DNA of 64,000 bases. Origin: DATKZM01 sp035527975 (GTDB lineage Bacteria; Pseudomonadota; Alphaproteobacteria; JAPULJ01). The stretch lies in contig DATKZM010000021.1 of NCBI GenBank assembly GCA_035527975.1, positions 1-64,000 of the forward strand, written 5' to 3'. Below, piece after piece: positions 1 through 7,781 of the stretch (the first letter of the stretch is position 1; every line of letters starts with the position of its first letter). The position numbers and the translations under genes are program-made. A model generated the notes under the pieces. The model did not search any database. It worked only from the letters and a program-made list of their open reading frames with translations, and was not told the origin of the DNA.

Positions 1-139
1 CTTTCTTGATGTCTTGTTCAGAACCACTCTCGGCGGCCGCCTTGAGGGCAACCGTAGTCAAATGATCCGGCCCGCAGATGAAATCCAAAGCTTTAGCCAA
101 GCGCCCCATGGCTGCATGGTCGATCTTTGTCTCTTCCAT
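1..139 (-). CDS. Unidentified protein, N-terminal fragment cut by the window edge
   Basis: The minus strand is open from an ATG at 139 to the edge of the window, giving 46 residues that begin MEETKIDHAAMGRLAKALDF and contain a C-G-P-D-H stretch. A purine-rich GGGGGA lies about 10 bases before the ATG. The composition (alternating charged and Ala/Leu residues, probably helical) looks like a real soluble protein start. I do not recognise the family. The rest of the gene lies outside the window. Confidence 0.5.
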   Translation of the reverse strand, partial: MEETKIDHAAMGRLAKALDFICGPDHLTTVALKAAAESGSEQDIKK

Positions 140-293
140 TCGGGAGAGTCCCCCTCGCTTCAGCCTGTTTCGTCGCGTCGATCTGTATCAGGCGCGGTGG
201 CGCCAGCAAAACAACTCTACTCGGCCGACGCCCGTGTGCCTGATGTGAATCTGCAGCAAGACTGTTGAGACATACCCTGATCCGCAGATGCAT

Positions 294-464
294 TTCCCTG
301 ATGTTGCGAGAAAAATCCCTGTTCGACAGGAAAATTTCCCTGTTCCGTCGCATAGGGAATTTGCAAAAATTACCGCGCAATATCAGTTGTTTATAGGTGC
401 GCCGATGGTGCAATTTCGCCCGGTTTCGTAGAAATTCCTTGTTTTTTCCCTGTTAAACAGGGAA
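294..464. repeat. Cluster of TCCCTG stem-loop repeats
   Basis: Four copies of TTCCCTG or TCCCTG occur at about 294, 316, 337 and 446. The last is a perfect inverted repeat, TTCCCTGTT-A-AACAGGGAA, at 446-464. An imperfect AATTTCCCT/AGGGAATTT hairpin lies at about 334-362. The stretch 140-582 is AT-richer than its surroundings and shows no convincing gene on either strand. It probably folds into several hairpins, and its function is unknown. Confidence 0.55.
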
Positions 465-473
465 TTCTAGCAG

Positions 474-511
474 AGACAGGTTCGCTCAAGACTGCCTGCT
501 CCGCCAGTTAA
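474..511. repeat. 38-bp direct repeat, left copy (tRNA-3'-end-like)
   Basis: This copy matches 1221-1258 at 34 of 38 positions. The core GGTTCGCTC followed by ACTGCCTGCTCCGCCA resembles a T-arm plus a CCA-terminated acceptor end, but no complete tRNA can be folded here. The two copies bracket the HU-like gene. Confidence 0.6.
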
Positions 512-582
512 TCTTCCAGCGAAGAAAAGTTCTTTCCACCCATACTACCGACTGCGGGTCAGGCAGAACCAAGCCGGCAAGG

Positions 583-605
583 AAAAACCCCGGCTGAAGC
601 CGGGG
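583..605 (-). terminator. Intrinsic terminator of the HU-like gene
   Basis: A perfect 8-bp stem (CCCCGGCT at 588-595, AGCCGGGG at 598-605) with a GA loop is followed on the minus strand by five T (583-587). It lies 57 bp past the stop codon of the HU-like gene and is correctly oriented for it. Confidence 0.85.
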
Positions 606-661
606 TACATCGGCGGCCGGAGCCACCTGACTGCCTTGCCGTTTGTGATGATAGCGGCGAC

Positions 662-1030
662 TTACTTCATCGTCTGCTTGAAGTGCTTGTCAGCCTCGTC
701 CTTCAGCGCCTTACCAGCGGTGAACCGCGGTTGCAGGGTCGCCGGCTTGGCCTTGAATGTGGCGGGCTCACCGGTGAACGGATTGGTCCCCTTACGGGCC
801 TTGGTGGCTTCCTTGTATCGCATCTTGATACGGCCGAGATGGCCGAGCGGCACGCTGCCTGGCGTTTTCTTTGTGGTGTCCTTGAGCGCGAGCTCGGAGA
901 CGACCGGCCACAGGATATCGAGGAGATTGCTCGCATCCCTGCGGCTGAAATCGCGATCCCACGCGGCGCCGAGTCCCTTGCTCAGGGCGGCGGAATAGGC
1001 ATCGGCAAGCTGGGTCTTCGTCACAGTCAT
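662..1030 (-). CDS. HU/IHF-family DNA-binding protein
   Basis: A 122-residue basic protein. Residues 1-60 are helical. Residues 63-90 match the HU/IHF beta-arm region, with the tip motif NPFTGEP at 83-89 where HU has its DNA-intercalating proline. KPATLQPRFTAGKALKD (95-111) corresponds to the HU C-terminal 'FxAGKxLKD' segment. Typical HU is about 90 residues, so the N-terminal part is longer than usual. I chose the ATG at 1030 because residues before it look non-coding. The expected role is DNA bending or nucleoid packaging. It stands alone, has its own terminator, and lies between two direct repeats, so it may be accessory rather than the main chromosomal HU. Confidence 0.75.
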   Translation of the reverse strand: MTVTKTQLADAYSAALSKGLGAAWDRDFSRRDASNLLDILWPVVSELALKDTTKKTPGSVPLGHLGRIKMRYKEATKARKGTNPFTGEPATFKAKPATLQPRFTAGKALKDEADKHFKQTMK

Positions 1031-1220
1031 GGTTTTTCCTTCGTGCTCGACTTCGGCAAATGATTGAATCACTGCAATCTTTGCCGGTGATGGTCAGTCG
1101 CGCCACCATATACAAGCAAAGGTAAACCAAAACGTAACAAGCTCGGGGGCAAGAACATCTTGTTCGTCGGCGCGGCCACCCTGCCAAATGAAGGCGTTGT
1201 TAAACCGGGAGCCCGGGCGG

Positions 1221-1258
1221 AGACGGGTTCGCTCCAGACTGCCTGCACCGCCAATTAA
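1221..1258. repeat. 38-bp direct repeat, right copy
   Basis: Partner of 474-511, 34 of 38 identical, in the same orientation. Sequence includes GGGTTCGCTCC and CTGCACCGCCA. It lies about 190 bp upstream of the HU-like gene start. Between it and that gene (1031-1220) I see only AT-rich promoter-like sequence. Confidence 0.6.
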
Positions 1259-1294
1259 CACTGACAAGTGAATGATAAGAAAAAGGAATGAATA

Positions 1295-1624
1295 TTATGC
1301 TGCGCTATCGCCCCACATAAGCATCCCTATTTGATTTGATGGTGCGGGCTGGTTTGCGCTTTCGGTCGTCAGATAGGCTGGAAGCTCAGTCAGACATTTG
1401 CTCATCGGAATAAGCGCGCATTCGACGGTCTCGCCGTTCTCTCTGATTGGGTGCAGCGTGCCGGCGTACGTTATTCGATGAGGCCGGATTCGGACTCGGC
1501 GAAAGCGAATTTGGATAGCGGGATTTGTCCGAGGGTGAGCGACGTACTTCTTGGCTGCTTTGGAGCGGCCTGCCAGGTCGTCACAAGGATGCGGCATTTT
1601 GGCCAGACCGGTTTGTCGGATCAC
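1295..1624 (-). CDS. Doubtful hypothetical protein
   Basis: An open frame of 109 codons with no recognisable family. It contains a basic middle part (around residues 40-60) and a Ser/Pro-rich tail. Codon use is less GC-biased than neighbouring genes and no clear ribosome binding site precedes it. The surrounding 1259-1714 is otherwise empty of genes. It may be a decayed gene or chance. Confidence 0.2.
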   Translation of the reverse strand: MIRQTGLAKMPHPCDDLAGRSKAAKKYVAHPRTNPAIQIRFRRVRIRPHRITYAGTLHPIRENGETVECALIPMSKCLTELPAYLTTESANQPAPSNQIGMLMWGDSAA

Positions 1625-1714
1625 GTTGGGCGGTCGGTCCGCACACGCTCTAGATCAAGATCGTCTCAGATCGCCGCGATCTGGGACGTGACCGTTGGTC
1701 TATCTCATATATTC

Positions 1715-1767
1715 AGAGCACGCGTCACGCGTCACACCAGATCGCTGTGACGCGATCGTGCGCTAGA
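1715..1767. repeat. Palindromic intergenic repeat, copy A
   Basis: The core GCGTCACA at 1729-1736 and TGTGACGC at 1746-1753 form a perfect 8-bp stem. The outer arms AGAGCACG and CGTGCGCT add to it. The same design occurs at 5840-5890 and 14002-14053. This copy overlaps the last codon of the monooxygenase gene. Confidence 0.65.
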
Positions 1768-3022
1768 ACACGTAAGTGTACGGCGTGAGCCCCAGCGCGG
1801 TCATCCCGCGCAGCTCCTGCGCGGTCTCGATATCCATGAAGTAATGCGCCTTGATGCCGTGCATGTCGCGCATCGCCCGCTGGATCGGGTGCTTGAGGTT
1901 GAGCGCCGAGCCGCCCGCAGCGAAGAAGATCATCTCCGTCGCCTCGTAGGCCAGATCGACCGCGCTCGCCACGTCGAGGCGGCAGCGCGCGCGTTCCCCG
2001 ACGCCGAGTATCCGGCCCGCCAGCGATGCCTCGGTGATGCGCGCGGCGCAGTCGTCCAGCATCAGCTCGCAAAGCCGGATCTTGGTCTCGACCGCGCCGA
2101 TCTGGCGGTGAGTGCGCACCATGTCGCGCTGGATCTTGTTCATCGGCATGACCACGCGTTTTTCGATGTTCTCGAAAAACACCTCCAGCGCCCCCCGCGC
2201 CACCCCCGGCGCCAAGCCGCCCAGCGCCGTCACCAGGAAGGAATAGTAGGTGGTCTGGAAGAGCGGCGCCGTGTGGAGTGTCCGGCCCGGCGACTTGCCT
2301 TCGAGCGCATCGGGAATGGAGAGGCTGCGATGCTCGGGCACGAAAACCTCGTCGACGGCGATCGAGTGGCTGCCGGTCGCGGCGAGCCCGGCCACGTCCC
2401 AGTCGTCCTTGTTCTCGACATCGCCGATCGGCAGCAGGAAGAGCCGCGCATTCTGGGCGGCCAAGCCATCGATCTCGCGGTGAAGCGGGATCTCGCACCC
2501 GTCGTCATCGACCACCAACCCGCCGAGCATGATCCAGGTGCCGTGATTGCTGCCCGAAGCGAAGGGCCACAGACCGCTCAAGAAGTATCCATCATCGACC
2601 TTGCGCGCCTTGCCGCGCGGCGCCAGCACCGCGGCGATGTGGAAATTCGGCTCTGCTTCCAGGGTTTCGCGCTGCGCCGCCTCGGGGAAATGGGCGACGA
2701 TCCAACTATGTTGCTGGTAGACCGACAGGCACCACGCCGTCGACGCGCAGCCGCGCGCGGTTTCCTGCAGCGTTCGCAGGCCGGCGGCAAGATCGAGCTC
2801 CGCTCCGCCAAAGCGCTTCGGGATCCAGATCTTGCAGAGACCGGCCGCCTCCAGTTCGCGCACCGTTTCGTCCGGCAGCCGGCGCAGACCTTCGGCCCCC
2901 GCCGCCCGTTCGCGCAGGCCCGGGACCAGCGCCCGGGCGCGCTCGGTCAATTGGTCCGCGCACACGTCCCGCGCGGCCCCGGGGATCTGGCTTGGCTGCA
3001 AGGCCGGTGCGGTCTGGTTCAT
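1763..3022 (-). CDS. Flavin-dependent monooxygenase of the acyl-CoA dehydrogenase fold
   Basis: A 419-residue protein with the acyl-CoA dehydrogenase-like layout: N-terminal helical domain with LCKIWIPKRFGG near residue 60, a middle beta domain (LWPFASGSNHGTWIMLGG near 150), and a C-terminal four-helix region. It resembles the oxygenase components of two-component flavin hydroxylases (HpaB/HsaA type), which use reduced flavin from a separate reductase to hydroxylate aromatic or steroid substrates. No reductase gene is adjacent. It is followed on the same strand by nothing related, and upstream lie a PhyH-type dioxygenase and an acyl-CoA ligase with the same putative operator. The substrate is unknown. 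A true acyl-CoA dehydrogenase is a less likely alternative. Confidence 0.75.
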   Translation of the reverse strand: MNQTAPALQPSQIPGAARDVCADQLTERARALVPGLRERAAGAEGLRRLPDETVRELEAAGLCKIWIPKRFGGAELDLAAGLRTLQETARGCASTAWCLSVYQQHSWIVAHFPEAAQRETLEAEPNFHIAAVLAPRGKARKVDDGYFLSGLWPFASGSNHGTWIMLGGLVVDDDGCEIPLHREIDGLAAQNARLFLLPIGDVENKDDWDVAGLAATGSHSIAVDEVFVPEHRSLSIPDALEGKSPGRTLHTAPLFQTTYYSFLVTALGGLAPGVARGALEVFFENIEKRVVMPMNKIQRDMVRTHRQIGAVETKIRLCELMLDDCAARITEASLAGRILGVGERARCRLDVASAVDLAYEATEMIFFAAGGSALNLKHPIQRAMRDMHGIKAHYFMDIETAQELRGMTALGLTPYTYVF

Positions 3023-3136
3023 ATACTCAATCCCATGGTTGAAATCTCAGTGTGCGGGTCGGTTGCCGGCCGATGCTTCCCTGCCGCCGCGCAGCGAGCA
3101 ATCCGCGCCCGCAATCCGTCCGCAGATTGGACAGTG

Positions 3137-3153
3137 TGTCCGACCATTAGACA
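3137..3153. promoter_or_regulatory. Candidate IclR-type operator of the monooxygenase gene
   Basis: TGTCCG-ACCAT-TAGACA, a 17-bp imperfect inverted repeat 115 bp upstream of the start at 3022. It has the same 6-5-6 architecture as the sites at 4110-4126 and 5784-5800. An overlapping repeat, GGACA-GTG-TGTCC, is at 3129-3141. Confidence 0.5.
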
Positions 3154-3180
3154 GCGACGTGATCGACGGCCGAGGCCCGG

Positions 3181-4020
3181 TCAGGCCGCCTCGTGGCCGC
3201 GTTCCCAGATCACCGGGAAGAGCGCGTCGTCTGCCGGATAGGCGCCCTTGGCCACGTCCGGCTCTTTGGGCAGCTTCACCGTATAAGGACGCGGGTCCCA
3301 TTGGACATCATCGCCCAGGAAGCGAACCGAGAGGCCGATGCGAAGCTGGTCGGCCGATTTGTTGCCGCCGGCGCCGTGGACCGTCAGCGGATGGTGGCAA
3401 AGACAGTCGCCGGGCTCCAGGTCCCAGGACAGGAAGCGAAGGTCGGGGTCGTCCGCGCGCTCGCTGAAATTCGGGCAGGGCTCGAGGTCGGGATTGGCGA
3501 AGGCCGGGTCCTCGTCGGGCGTGACCGGGCGGTAGAACTTGCCCCAGCGATGCGAGCCTGCGATGTACTCCACCCCGCTCGACGCCTTGGTGACCGGCGT
3601 GAAGGCAACCCAGATCGAGATCAGATGCTCGCCCTGGAACGGCCAGAACGGCAGGTCGTGGTGCCATTGGGTAACCGCCGTGGTCCCCGGGTCCTTGACG
3701 AAAAGCTGGTCGTACCAAAACCGCACGCGGTCGACCCGCATCAGCGACGCGGCGATCTTCGCGGCGGGCGAGGTATCGCGAAAAGCAAGAAAGTCGGGAT
3801 CGCCGCCGCACATGAAAACGTTGGAATAGAACTGCCCTTTTTCGGCCCCCTTCTGCACAACGCGCAGCCGCCCGGCCCCAGCCTCGCGGTAGGCCATGGT
3901 CGCATCGTGCATCCGCTTGACCCAATCGGCATCGAACATGCCGCGCAAGCAGACCGCCCCGTCGCGCTCGTAGCTCTCGATATCCGCCTCGGAGATCGGA
4001 TGCATGGGCTCCCGGTTCAT
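3181..4020 (-). CDS. Phytanoyl-CoA dioxygenase (PhyH) family protein
   Basis: A 279-residue Fe(II)/2-oxoglutarate oxygenase of the PhyH superfamily. The metal triad is visible as H120-H-D122 (QWHHDLPFW) and distal H215 (LTVHGAGGNKS), with R227 placed to bind 2-oxoglutarate. Family members hydroxylate lipids, CoA esters or small natural products. The start is supported by GGGAGG upstream. It lies between the acyl-CoA ligase and the flavin monooxygenase, all on the minus strand, each with its own upstream copy of the putative IclR operator. The substrate is probably an acid activated by the neighbouring ligase, which is inference. Confidence 0.8.
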   Translation of the reverse strand: MNREPMHPISEADIESYERDGAVCLRGMFDADWVKRMHDATMAYREAGAGRLRVVQKGAEKGQFYSNVFMCGGDPDFLAFRDTSPAAKIAASLMRVDRVRFWYDQLFVKDPGTTAVTQWHHDLPFWPFQGEHLISIWVAFTPVTKASSGVEYIAGSHRWGKFYRPVTPDEDPAFANPDLEPCPNFSERADDPDLRFLSWDLEPGDCLCHHPLTVHGAGGNKSADQLRIGLSVRFLGDDVQWDPRPYTVKLPKEPDVAKGAYPADDALFPVIWERGHEAA

Positions 4021-4109
4021 CGGTGCCTCCCTGATTGGATTTCTGCCTGATCTAGTTGTTGAACAATCGTCCGCACCGCGCTGGGCGCGGTCAAAGCATT
4101 AGCATCGAA

Positions 4110-4126
4110 TGTCCGGGCTGCGGACA
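4110..4126. promoter_or_regulatory. Candidate IclR-type operator of the PhyH-type gene
   Basis: TGTCCG-GGCTG-CGGACA, a perfect 6-bp inverted repeat with a 5-bp spacer (arms extend to 7 bp as ATGTCCG/CGGACAT). It lies 90 bp upstream of the dioxygenase start. Confidence 0.6.
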
Positions 4127-4155
4127 TGGGGGATTGAGGCGGCGAACGCCGCGCC

Positions 4156-5706
4156 TCAGGCATCGCTTGGCGTTTCGCCCGGCACATCGCCAAACAGCCG
4201 CCGGGCCTCGCGCCGCAACACCTTGCCCACCGCGCTGCGGGGCAGATCGTTGGCGACATGCAGGCGCTTGGGCGTCTTCACCGGCCCGATACGCTCGCGC
4301 AGGAAGCCCAGGATGTCACGCTCGTCGAACGCGCTGCCGGGCACGAGACTGAGCGCCGCCTCCACCCGCTCGCCCCATTTTTCGTCGGGCATGGAAAAGA
4401 CGATGCATTCGTGCACCGCCGGATGCTGGGCGAGCGCCGCCTCGACGTCGCTGGGATAAACGTTGAACCCGCCGGAGATGATGACGTCGCGCAGCCGGTC
4501 CTTGATGAAGAGATAGCCGCGCTCGTCGAGCACCCCGGCATCTCCCGTATGCAGCCAGCCACCAATGATGGTCTTGGCTGTCTCCTCGGGCATGTCGAGA
4601 TAGCCGGTCATCACGAGGTCGCCGCGGCAGACGATCTCGCCCATCTCGCCCGGCGGCAGGACTTCCCCCTCGGGCGAGACGATCCGGACCTCCATCAGCG
4701 GTGTCGCCCGGCCCACCGAGGCAAGGTTGCGCTCGTCCTCGAACTCCGCTGCCGCCATGCCGGTGATCAACATCGGCGCCTCGGTCTGGCCGTAGATCAC
4801 TTCGATGCCGTTGTCGAAGACCGCGCGCGCCTCGGCAATGCGCTCGGGGACCATCGGTGCCGCCCCGTAATGAAGATGCCGGACGGCGCGGAAATCCCGG
4901 CCGCGCAGCCCCGGCTCGCCCAGCATGTTGTAGATCATGGTCGGCGGCATGAACGACGTCGTGCAGCCCTCATGCTCGAAGGCGTCGAGCAGTGCCGGCG
5001 CTTTCGGCCGGTCGACCAGCAGATGCGAGCCGCCGACCGAGAAGATCGGCAATACGTAATGCGCGGCGCCATGGGTCAGCGGAGCGGCGCACAGATTGCG
5101 GTCAGAGCGCTCGAACCCGTAAAGCTGAAGGTAACTCGCGATGGAAGCGGCGACGCAGCGATAGGGTTGGACCACGCCCTTCGGCCGGCCGGTGGAGCCG
5201 CCCGTGAACTTGATCGTCTGGGGCTCGCCGAGCGGCGGATAATGTCGCACCGGCCGTGCCCCCGCATGGGCCTCGATCAGGTCGGCGATCGAACGGCCCT
5301 GGGCGCGTTCACCTGCCGACCGACCCAGGATCAGCGGCGTCTCGCCGGGCGTAAAGCAATCCAGGCAATCCTCGTCGGCGATGATCGCCTGCGGACGTGT
5401 CGCCGCGATGATCGCGTCGAGCTCGGGCTTGCCGTTGCGTGGATTGAGCGCGACCCAGACATGCTCGGCCGCATAAATGGCGAGCACCGCGACCATGTTC
5501 TCGATCGTATTATATGCGCAGACCCCGATGCGCGCCGCCGGACCCGGAAAGAGGTCCTGAAGCCCTGCCGCCAGCGCGTCGACCCGGGCCACCAACTCGG
5601 CGTAGCTCAAGCCCCGCGCGCCGTCTTCAACCGCTAGCGCCGCCGGGTCCAGCGCATGCCCACGATAGAGATGGTCGATCGGATAAATCGCAGGCGCGCT
5701 CGCCAC
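4156..5706 (-). CDS. Acyl-CoA synthetase (AMP-forming ligase)
   Basis: 516 residues from a GTG at 5706. ANL-superfamily signatures: phosphate-binding loop FTGGSTGRPKG at 167-177, YGQTEAPM near 310, the hinge-region TGDAG near 400, and the catalytic lysine in RSAVGKVLRRE near the C terminus. It should adenylate a carboxylic acid and transfer it to CoA. I chose the GTG, which has GAGG 8 bases upstream, over the ATG at 5829. The longer form would translate through the operator-like repeat at 5784-5800, and its extra 41 residues look non-coding. It is divergent from the GST gene. Confidence 0.85.
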   Translation of the reverse strand: MASAPAIYPIDHLYRGHALDPAALAVEDGARGLSYAELVARVDALAAGLQDLFPGPAARIGVCAYNTIENMVAVLAIYAAEHVWVALNPRNGKPELDAIIAATRPQAIIADEDCLDCFTPGETPLILGRSAGERAQGRSIADLIEAHAGARPVRHYPPLGEPQTIKFTGGSTGRPKGVVQPYRCVAASIASYLQLYGFERSDRNLCAAPLTHGAAHYVLPIFSVGGSHLLVDRPKAPALLDAFEHEGCTTSFMPPTMIYNMLGEPGLRGRDFRAVRHLHYGAAPMVPERIAEARAVFDNGIEVIYGQTEAPMLITGMAAAEFEDERNLASVGRATPLMEVRIVSPEGEVLPPGEMGEIVCRGDLVMTGYLDMPEETAKTIIGGWLHTGDAGVLDERGYLFIKDRLRDVIISGGFNVYPSDVEAALAQHPAVHECIVFSMPDEKWGERVEAALSLVPGSAFDERDILGFLRERIGPVKTPKRLHVANDLPRSAVGKVLRREARRLFGDVPGETPSDA

Positions 5707-5783
5707 GGGATAACCTCGATTTCGTACCGGAACCTGCCAAGCTTGCGGCCGATCCCCGGTATGGGCAACGCCCGGCGGCCACC

Positions 5784-5800
5784 TGTCCGGCCACTGGACA
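5784..5800. promoter_or_regulatory. Candidate IclR-type operator of the acyl-CoA ligase gene
   Basis: TGTCCG-GCCAC-TGGACA, the third copy of the 6-5-6 inverted repeat, 78 bp upstream of the GTG start at 5706. It lies in the divergent region shared with the GST gene, so it could act on both. Confidence 0.55.
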
Positions 5801-5839
5801 GGACGGGCAGGCTCGGTTGCAGGCATCATAGACCGGGCC

Positions 5840-5890
5840 TAGAGCACGACCCGCGTCACAGTGATCCGATGTGACGCGTGAACCGTGCTC
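5840..5890. repeat. Palindromic intergenic repeat, copy B
   Basis: TAGAGCACGA at the left end, core GCGTCACA (5853-5860) and TGTGACGC (5870-5877), then an outer arm CGTGCTC. Same design as copies A and C. Confidence 0.65.
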
Positions 5891-5908
5891 GTGCTCGTGC
5901 TCGTGCTC
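5885..5908. repeat. GTGCTC hexanucleotide, four tandem units
   Basis: Four exact copies of GTGCTC run from the right arm of the preceding palindrome towards the GST gene, ending 40 bp before its start. It looks like slippage expansion of the palindrome arm. Confidence 0.75.
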
Positions 5909-5948
5909 ATTCCGATCCTGACGCTCTCCCTCGTCAAAGGCCAAACAA

Positions 5949-6737
5949 ATGCTCACCCTGCATCACAACAACATGTCGGTCTGTGCCCAGAAGGTGCGCC
6001 TGGTCATCCGCGCCAAAAGCCTGGAGGTCACCGAACACCACCTCAACCTGCGCCTGGGCGACCAGCTCAAACCCGACTATCTGGCGCTAAACCCAAACGG
6101 CGTGGTGCCGACCCTCGTCGTCGACGGCCGCCCGATCATCGAGTCGACGCTGATTTGCGAGTATCTCGACGAAGCTTACCCCGCGCCGCCGCTCCGGCCC
6201 GGCGACCTGGTCGAGCGCGCCATCATGCGCCGCTTCGCCGCCATTCCCGACCAGGGCCTGCATGCCGCCTGCGGCACGCTCTCCAGCGCCATCGCCTTCC
6301 GCCACCAATACCTGGCGCGGCCCAGGGCGGAGATGGAGGACAACATCGCCCGGACCCCCGACCCGGCGCGCCGCGAGCGCAAGCGCCTGACGATCGAGAT
6401 GGGCATGGCCGCGCCCTTCGCCGCCGATGCGGTGCGCGCCTATGACGGTGTGCTCGGCCGCATCGAGGCGCGGCTCGGCGAGGCCGGCACCTGGCTGACT
6501 GGCGACGCCTACAGCCTCGCCGAAGCCTGCCTCACCCCATACCTCGTGCGCCTCGACCATCTGAGGCTTGGCTGGATGTGGGACCGCCGGCCACGTCTGG
6601 CAGCCTGGTACGAGCGCATTCAGGCGCAAGAGAATTTCACCGGCATCGCCGACTACCTCGACGACAAGTACCTCACGCTGATGGCCGAGCATGGACCGAA
6701 GGCGCGTCCCATCGTGGAAGCCGCGCTGGCCGCCTGA
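5949..6737 (+). CDS. Glutathione S-transferase family protein
   Basis: A 262-residue protein. The thioredoxin-fold N-terminal domain is at 1-80: HHNNMSVCAQKVRLVI, with a catalytic-type Ser/Cys near residues 8-10 and the glutathione-binding turn NGVVPTLVVDG, then IIEST. A longer all-helical C-terminal domain follows (90-255). It should conjugate glutathione to electrophiles or act as a dehalogenase or isomerase. It diverges from the acyl-CoA ligase and precedes the IclR regulator, so it probably belongs to the catabolic block. The 262-residue length is above the usual 200-220. Confidence 0.85.
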   Translation: MLTLHHNNMSVCAQKVRLVIRAKSLEVTEHHLNLRLGDQLKPDYLALNPNGVVPTLVVDGRPIIESTLICEYLDEAYPAPPLRPGDLVERAIMRRFAAIPDQGLHAACGTLSSAIAFRHQYLARPRAEMEDNIARTPDPARRERKRLTIEMGMAAPFAADAVRAYDGVLGRIEARLGEAGTWLTGDAYSLAEACLTPYLVRLDHLRLGWMWDRRPRLAAWYERIQAQENFTGIADYLDDKYLTLMAEHGPKARPIVEAALAA

Positions 6738-6779
6738 TCCCAGGCTGGCTGATCCCCGGCTGCTTGATCCCTGGCCGGC
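6735..6779. repeat. 15-bp tandem repeat, three diverged units
   Basis: Units begin TGATCCCAGGC (6735), TGATCCCCGGC (6750) and TGATCCCTGGC (6765). The first unit starts on the stop codon of the GST gene. Confidence 0.6.
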
Positions 6780-6807
6780 CGGGCCCGGTATCCGCCGTGG
6801 ACCGGTG

Positions 6808-6867
6808 CTCGTCATGCCAGCCCTCGTCCTGCCGGCGCTCGTACTGCCGGCGCTCGTACTGTTAGTA
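6808..6867. repeat. 15-bp tandem repeat, four units
   Basis: Units of the form CTCGTACTGCCGGCG start at 6808, 6823, 6838 and 6853. The second and third are nearly identical, the others diverged. They lie 68-127 bp upstream of the iclR-type gene, directly before its likely promoter and the degenerate TGTCCG site. Confidence 0.65.
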
Positions 6868-6873
6868 TGCCGG

Positions 6874-6890
6874 TGTCCGGCAAACGGGCG
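6874..6890. promoter_or_regulatory. Degenerate IclR-type site before the regulator's own gene
   Basis: TGTCCG-GCAAA-CGGGCG keeps the left half-site of the operators at 3137, 4110 and 5784 but only four of six right-half bases. It lies 45-61 bp upstream of the regulator start. It could mediate autoregulation, with weak support. Confidence 0.3.
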
Positions 6891-6934
6891 TAAAATCTCG
6901 ACAAATGGACATGAGGCGGAATGGGAGGAAACCA

Positions 6935-7750
6935 ATGAGCGAGCCGCGCCTGGTTCGCGGTCTTTTGCGCGGTCTCATCGTGCTCCGGGCCCTCAACGAG
7001 ACCAACTACGCCACCGCGATGGAGCTCAGCAAGCGCACCGGCCTGCCGCGCTCGACGGTCTACCGCCTGCTCGATACGCTGATGGCGGCGGGCTATGTCG
7101 GAATCGGCGCGCGTAAGGAAACCTATCAGCTCACAATTTTGGTGCGCGCGCTCTCCGACGGTTTCCACGACGAGGCCTGGGTCACCGAAATCGCAAGCCC
7201 CGTGCTGGCCGAGCTTGGCCGCCAGATCGTCTGGCCGACCGACATCGCAACCTTCGACCGCGACGCCATGGTGGTGCGCGAAACCACGCATATGTCGAGC
7301 CCGCTGTCGATCAACCGGGAAAAGGCCGGCTTCCGCCCGCCCATATTGGGCTCGTCGCTCGGCCACGCCTATCTCGCCTTCTGCCCTGAGGGTGAGCGCG
7401 AGATGATCCTGCGCAATCTGGCGGCAAGCGACCGTCCCGACGCGGCGCTGGCAAAGAACCGCGACGCCGTCGACCGGATGGTTGCCGAGACGCGCGCGCG
7501 TGGCTTCGCCGTACGCGAAGGCGGCATGTCGCCCAAGACCGGCAGCATCGGCGTGCCGGTGATGTGGCGCGGCCGGCCGGTGGCCGCGATCAACATGCAC
7601 TACATTCTGTCGGCGCTGCTCTTGGACGAGGTGATCGCGCGCTACCTGGGCCCACTGCAGGCCGCCGCGGCGCAGATCGCGCAGAGCCTCACCGAAGGCA
7701 GCATCAACCCATTGGCGGCGACGCAGATCGCATCGGTAGCGGACGCCTGA
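6935..7750 (+). CDS. IclR-family transcriptional regulator
   Basis: 271 residues from the ATG at 6935, which has GGGAGG 7 bases upstream. The N-terminal winged helix (about 5-70) includes TAMELSKRTGLPRSTVYRLLDTL, the IclR recognition helix region. Residues 80-265 form the GAF-like ligand-binding domain. IclR proteins usually sense a pathway metabolite and control adjacent catabolic genes. Here the natural targets are the ligase, PhyH-type and monooxygenase genes, which share a 17-bp inverted repeat. It is convergent with the MetE-like gene. Confidence 0.9.
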   Translation: MSEPRLVRGLLRGLIVLRALNETNYATAMELSKRTGLPRSTVYRLLDTLMAAGYVGIGARKETYQLTILVRALSDGFHDEAWVTEIASPVLAELGRQIVWPTDIATFDRDAMVVRETTHMSSPLSINREKAGFRPPILGSSLGHAYLAFCPEGEREMILRNLAASDRPDAALAKNRDAVDRMVAETRARGFAVREGGMSPKTGSIGVPVMWRGRPVAAINMHYILSALLLDEVIARYLGPLQAAAAQIAQSLTEGSINPLAATQIASVADA

Positions 7751-7781
7751 GCCGGGCCGGTTCGGCCGCAATCGGCGCCGA

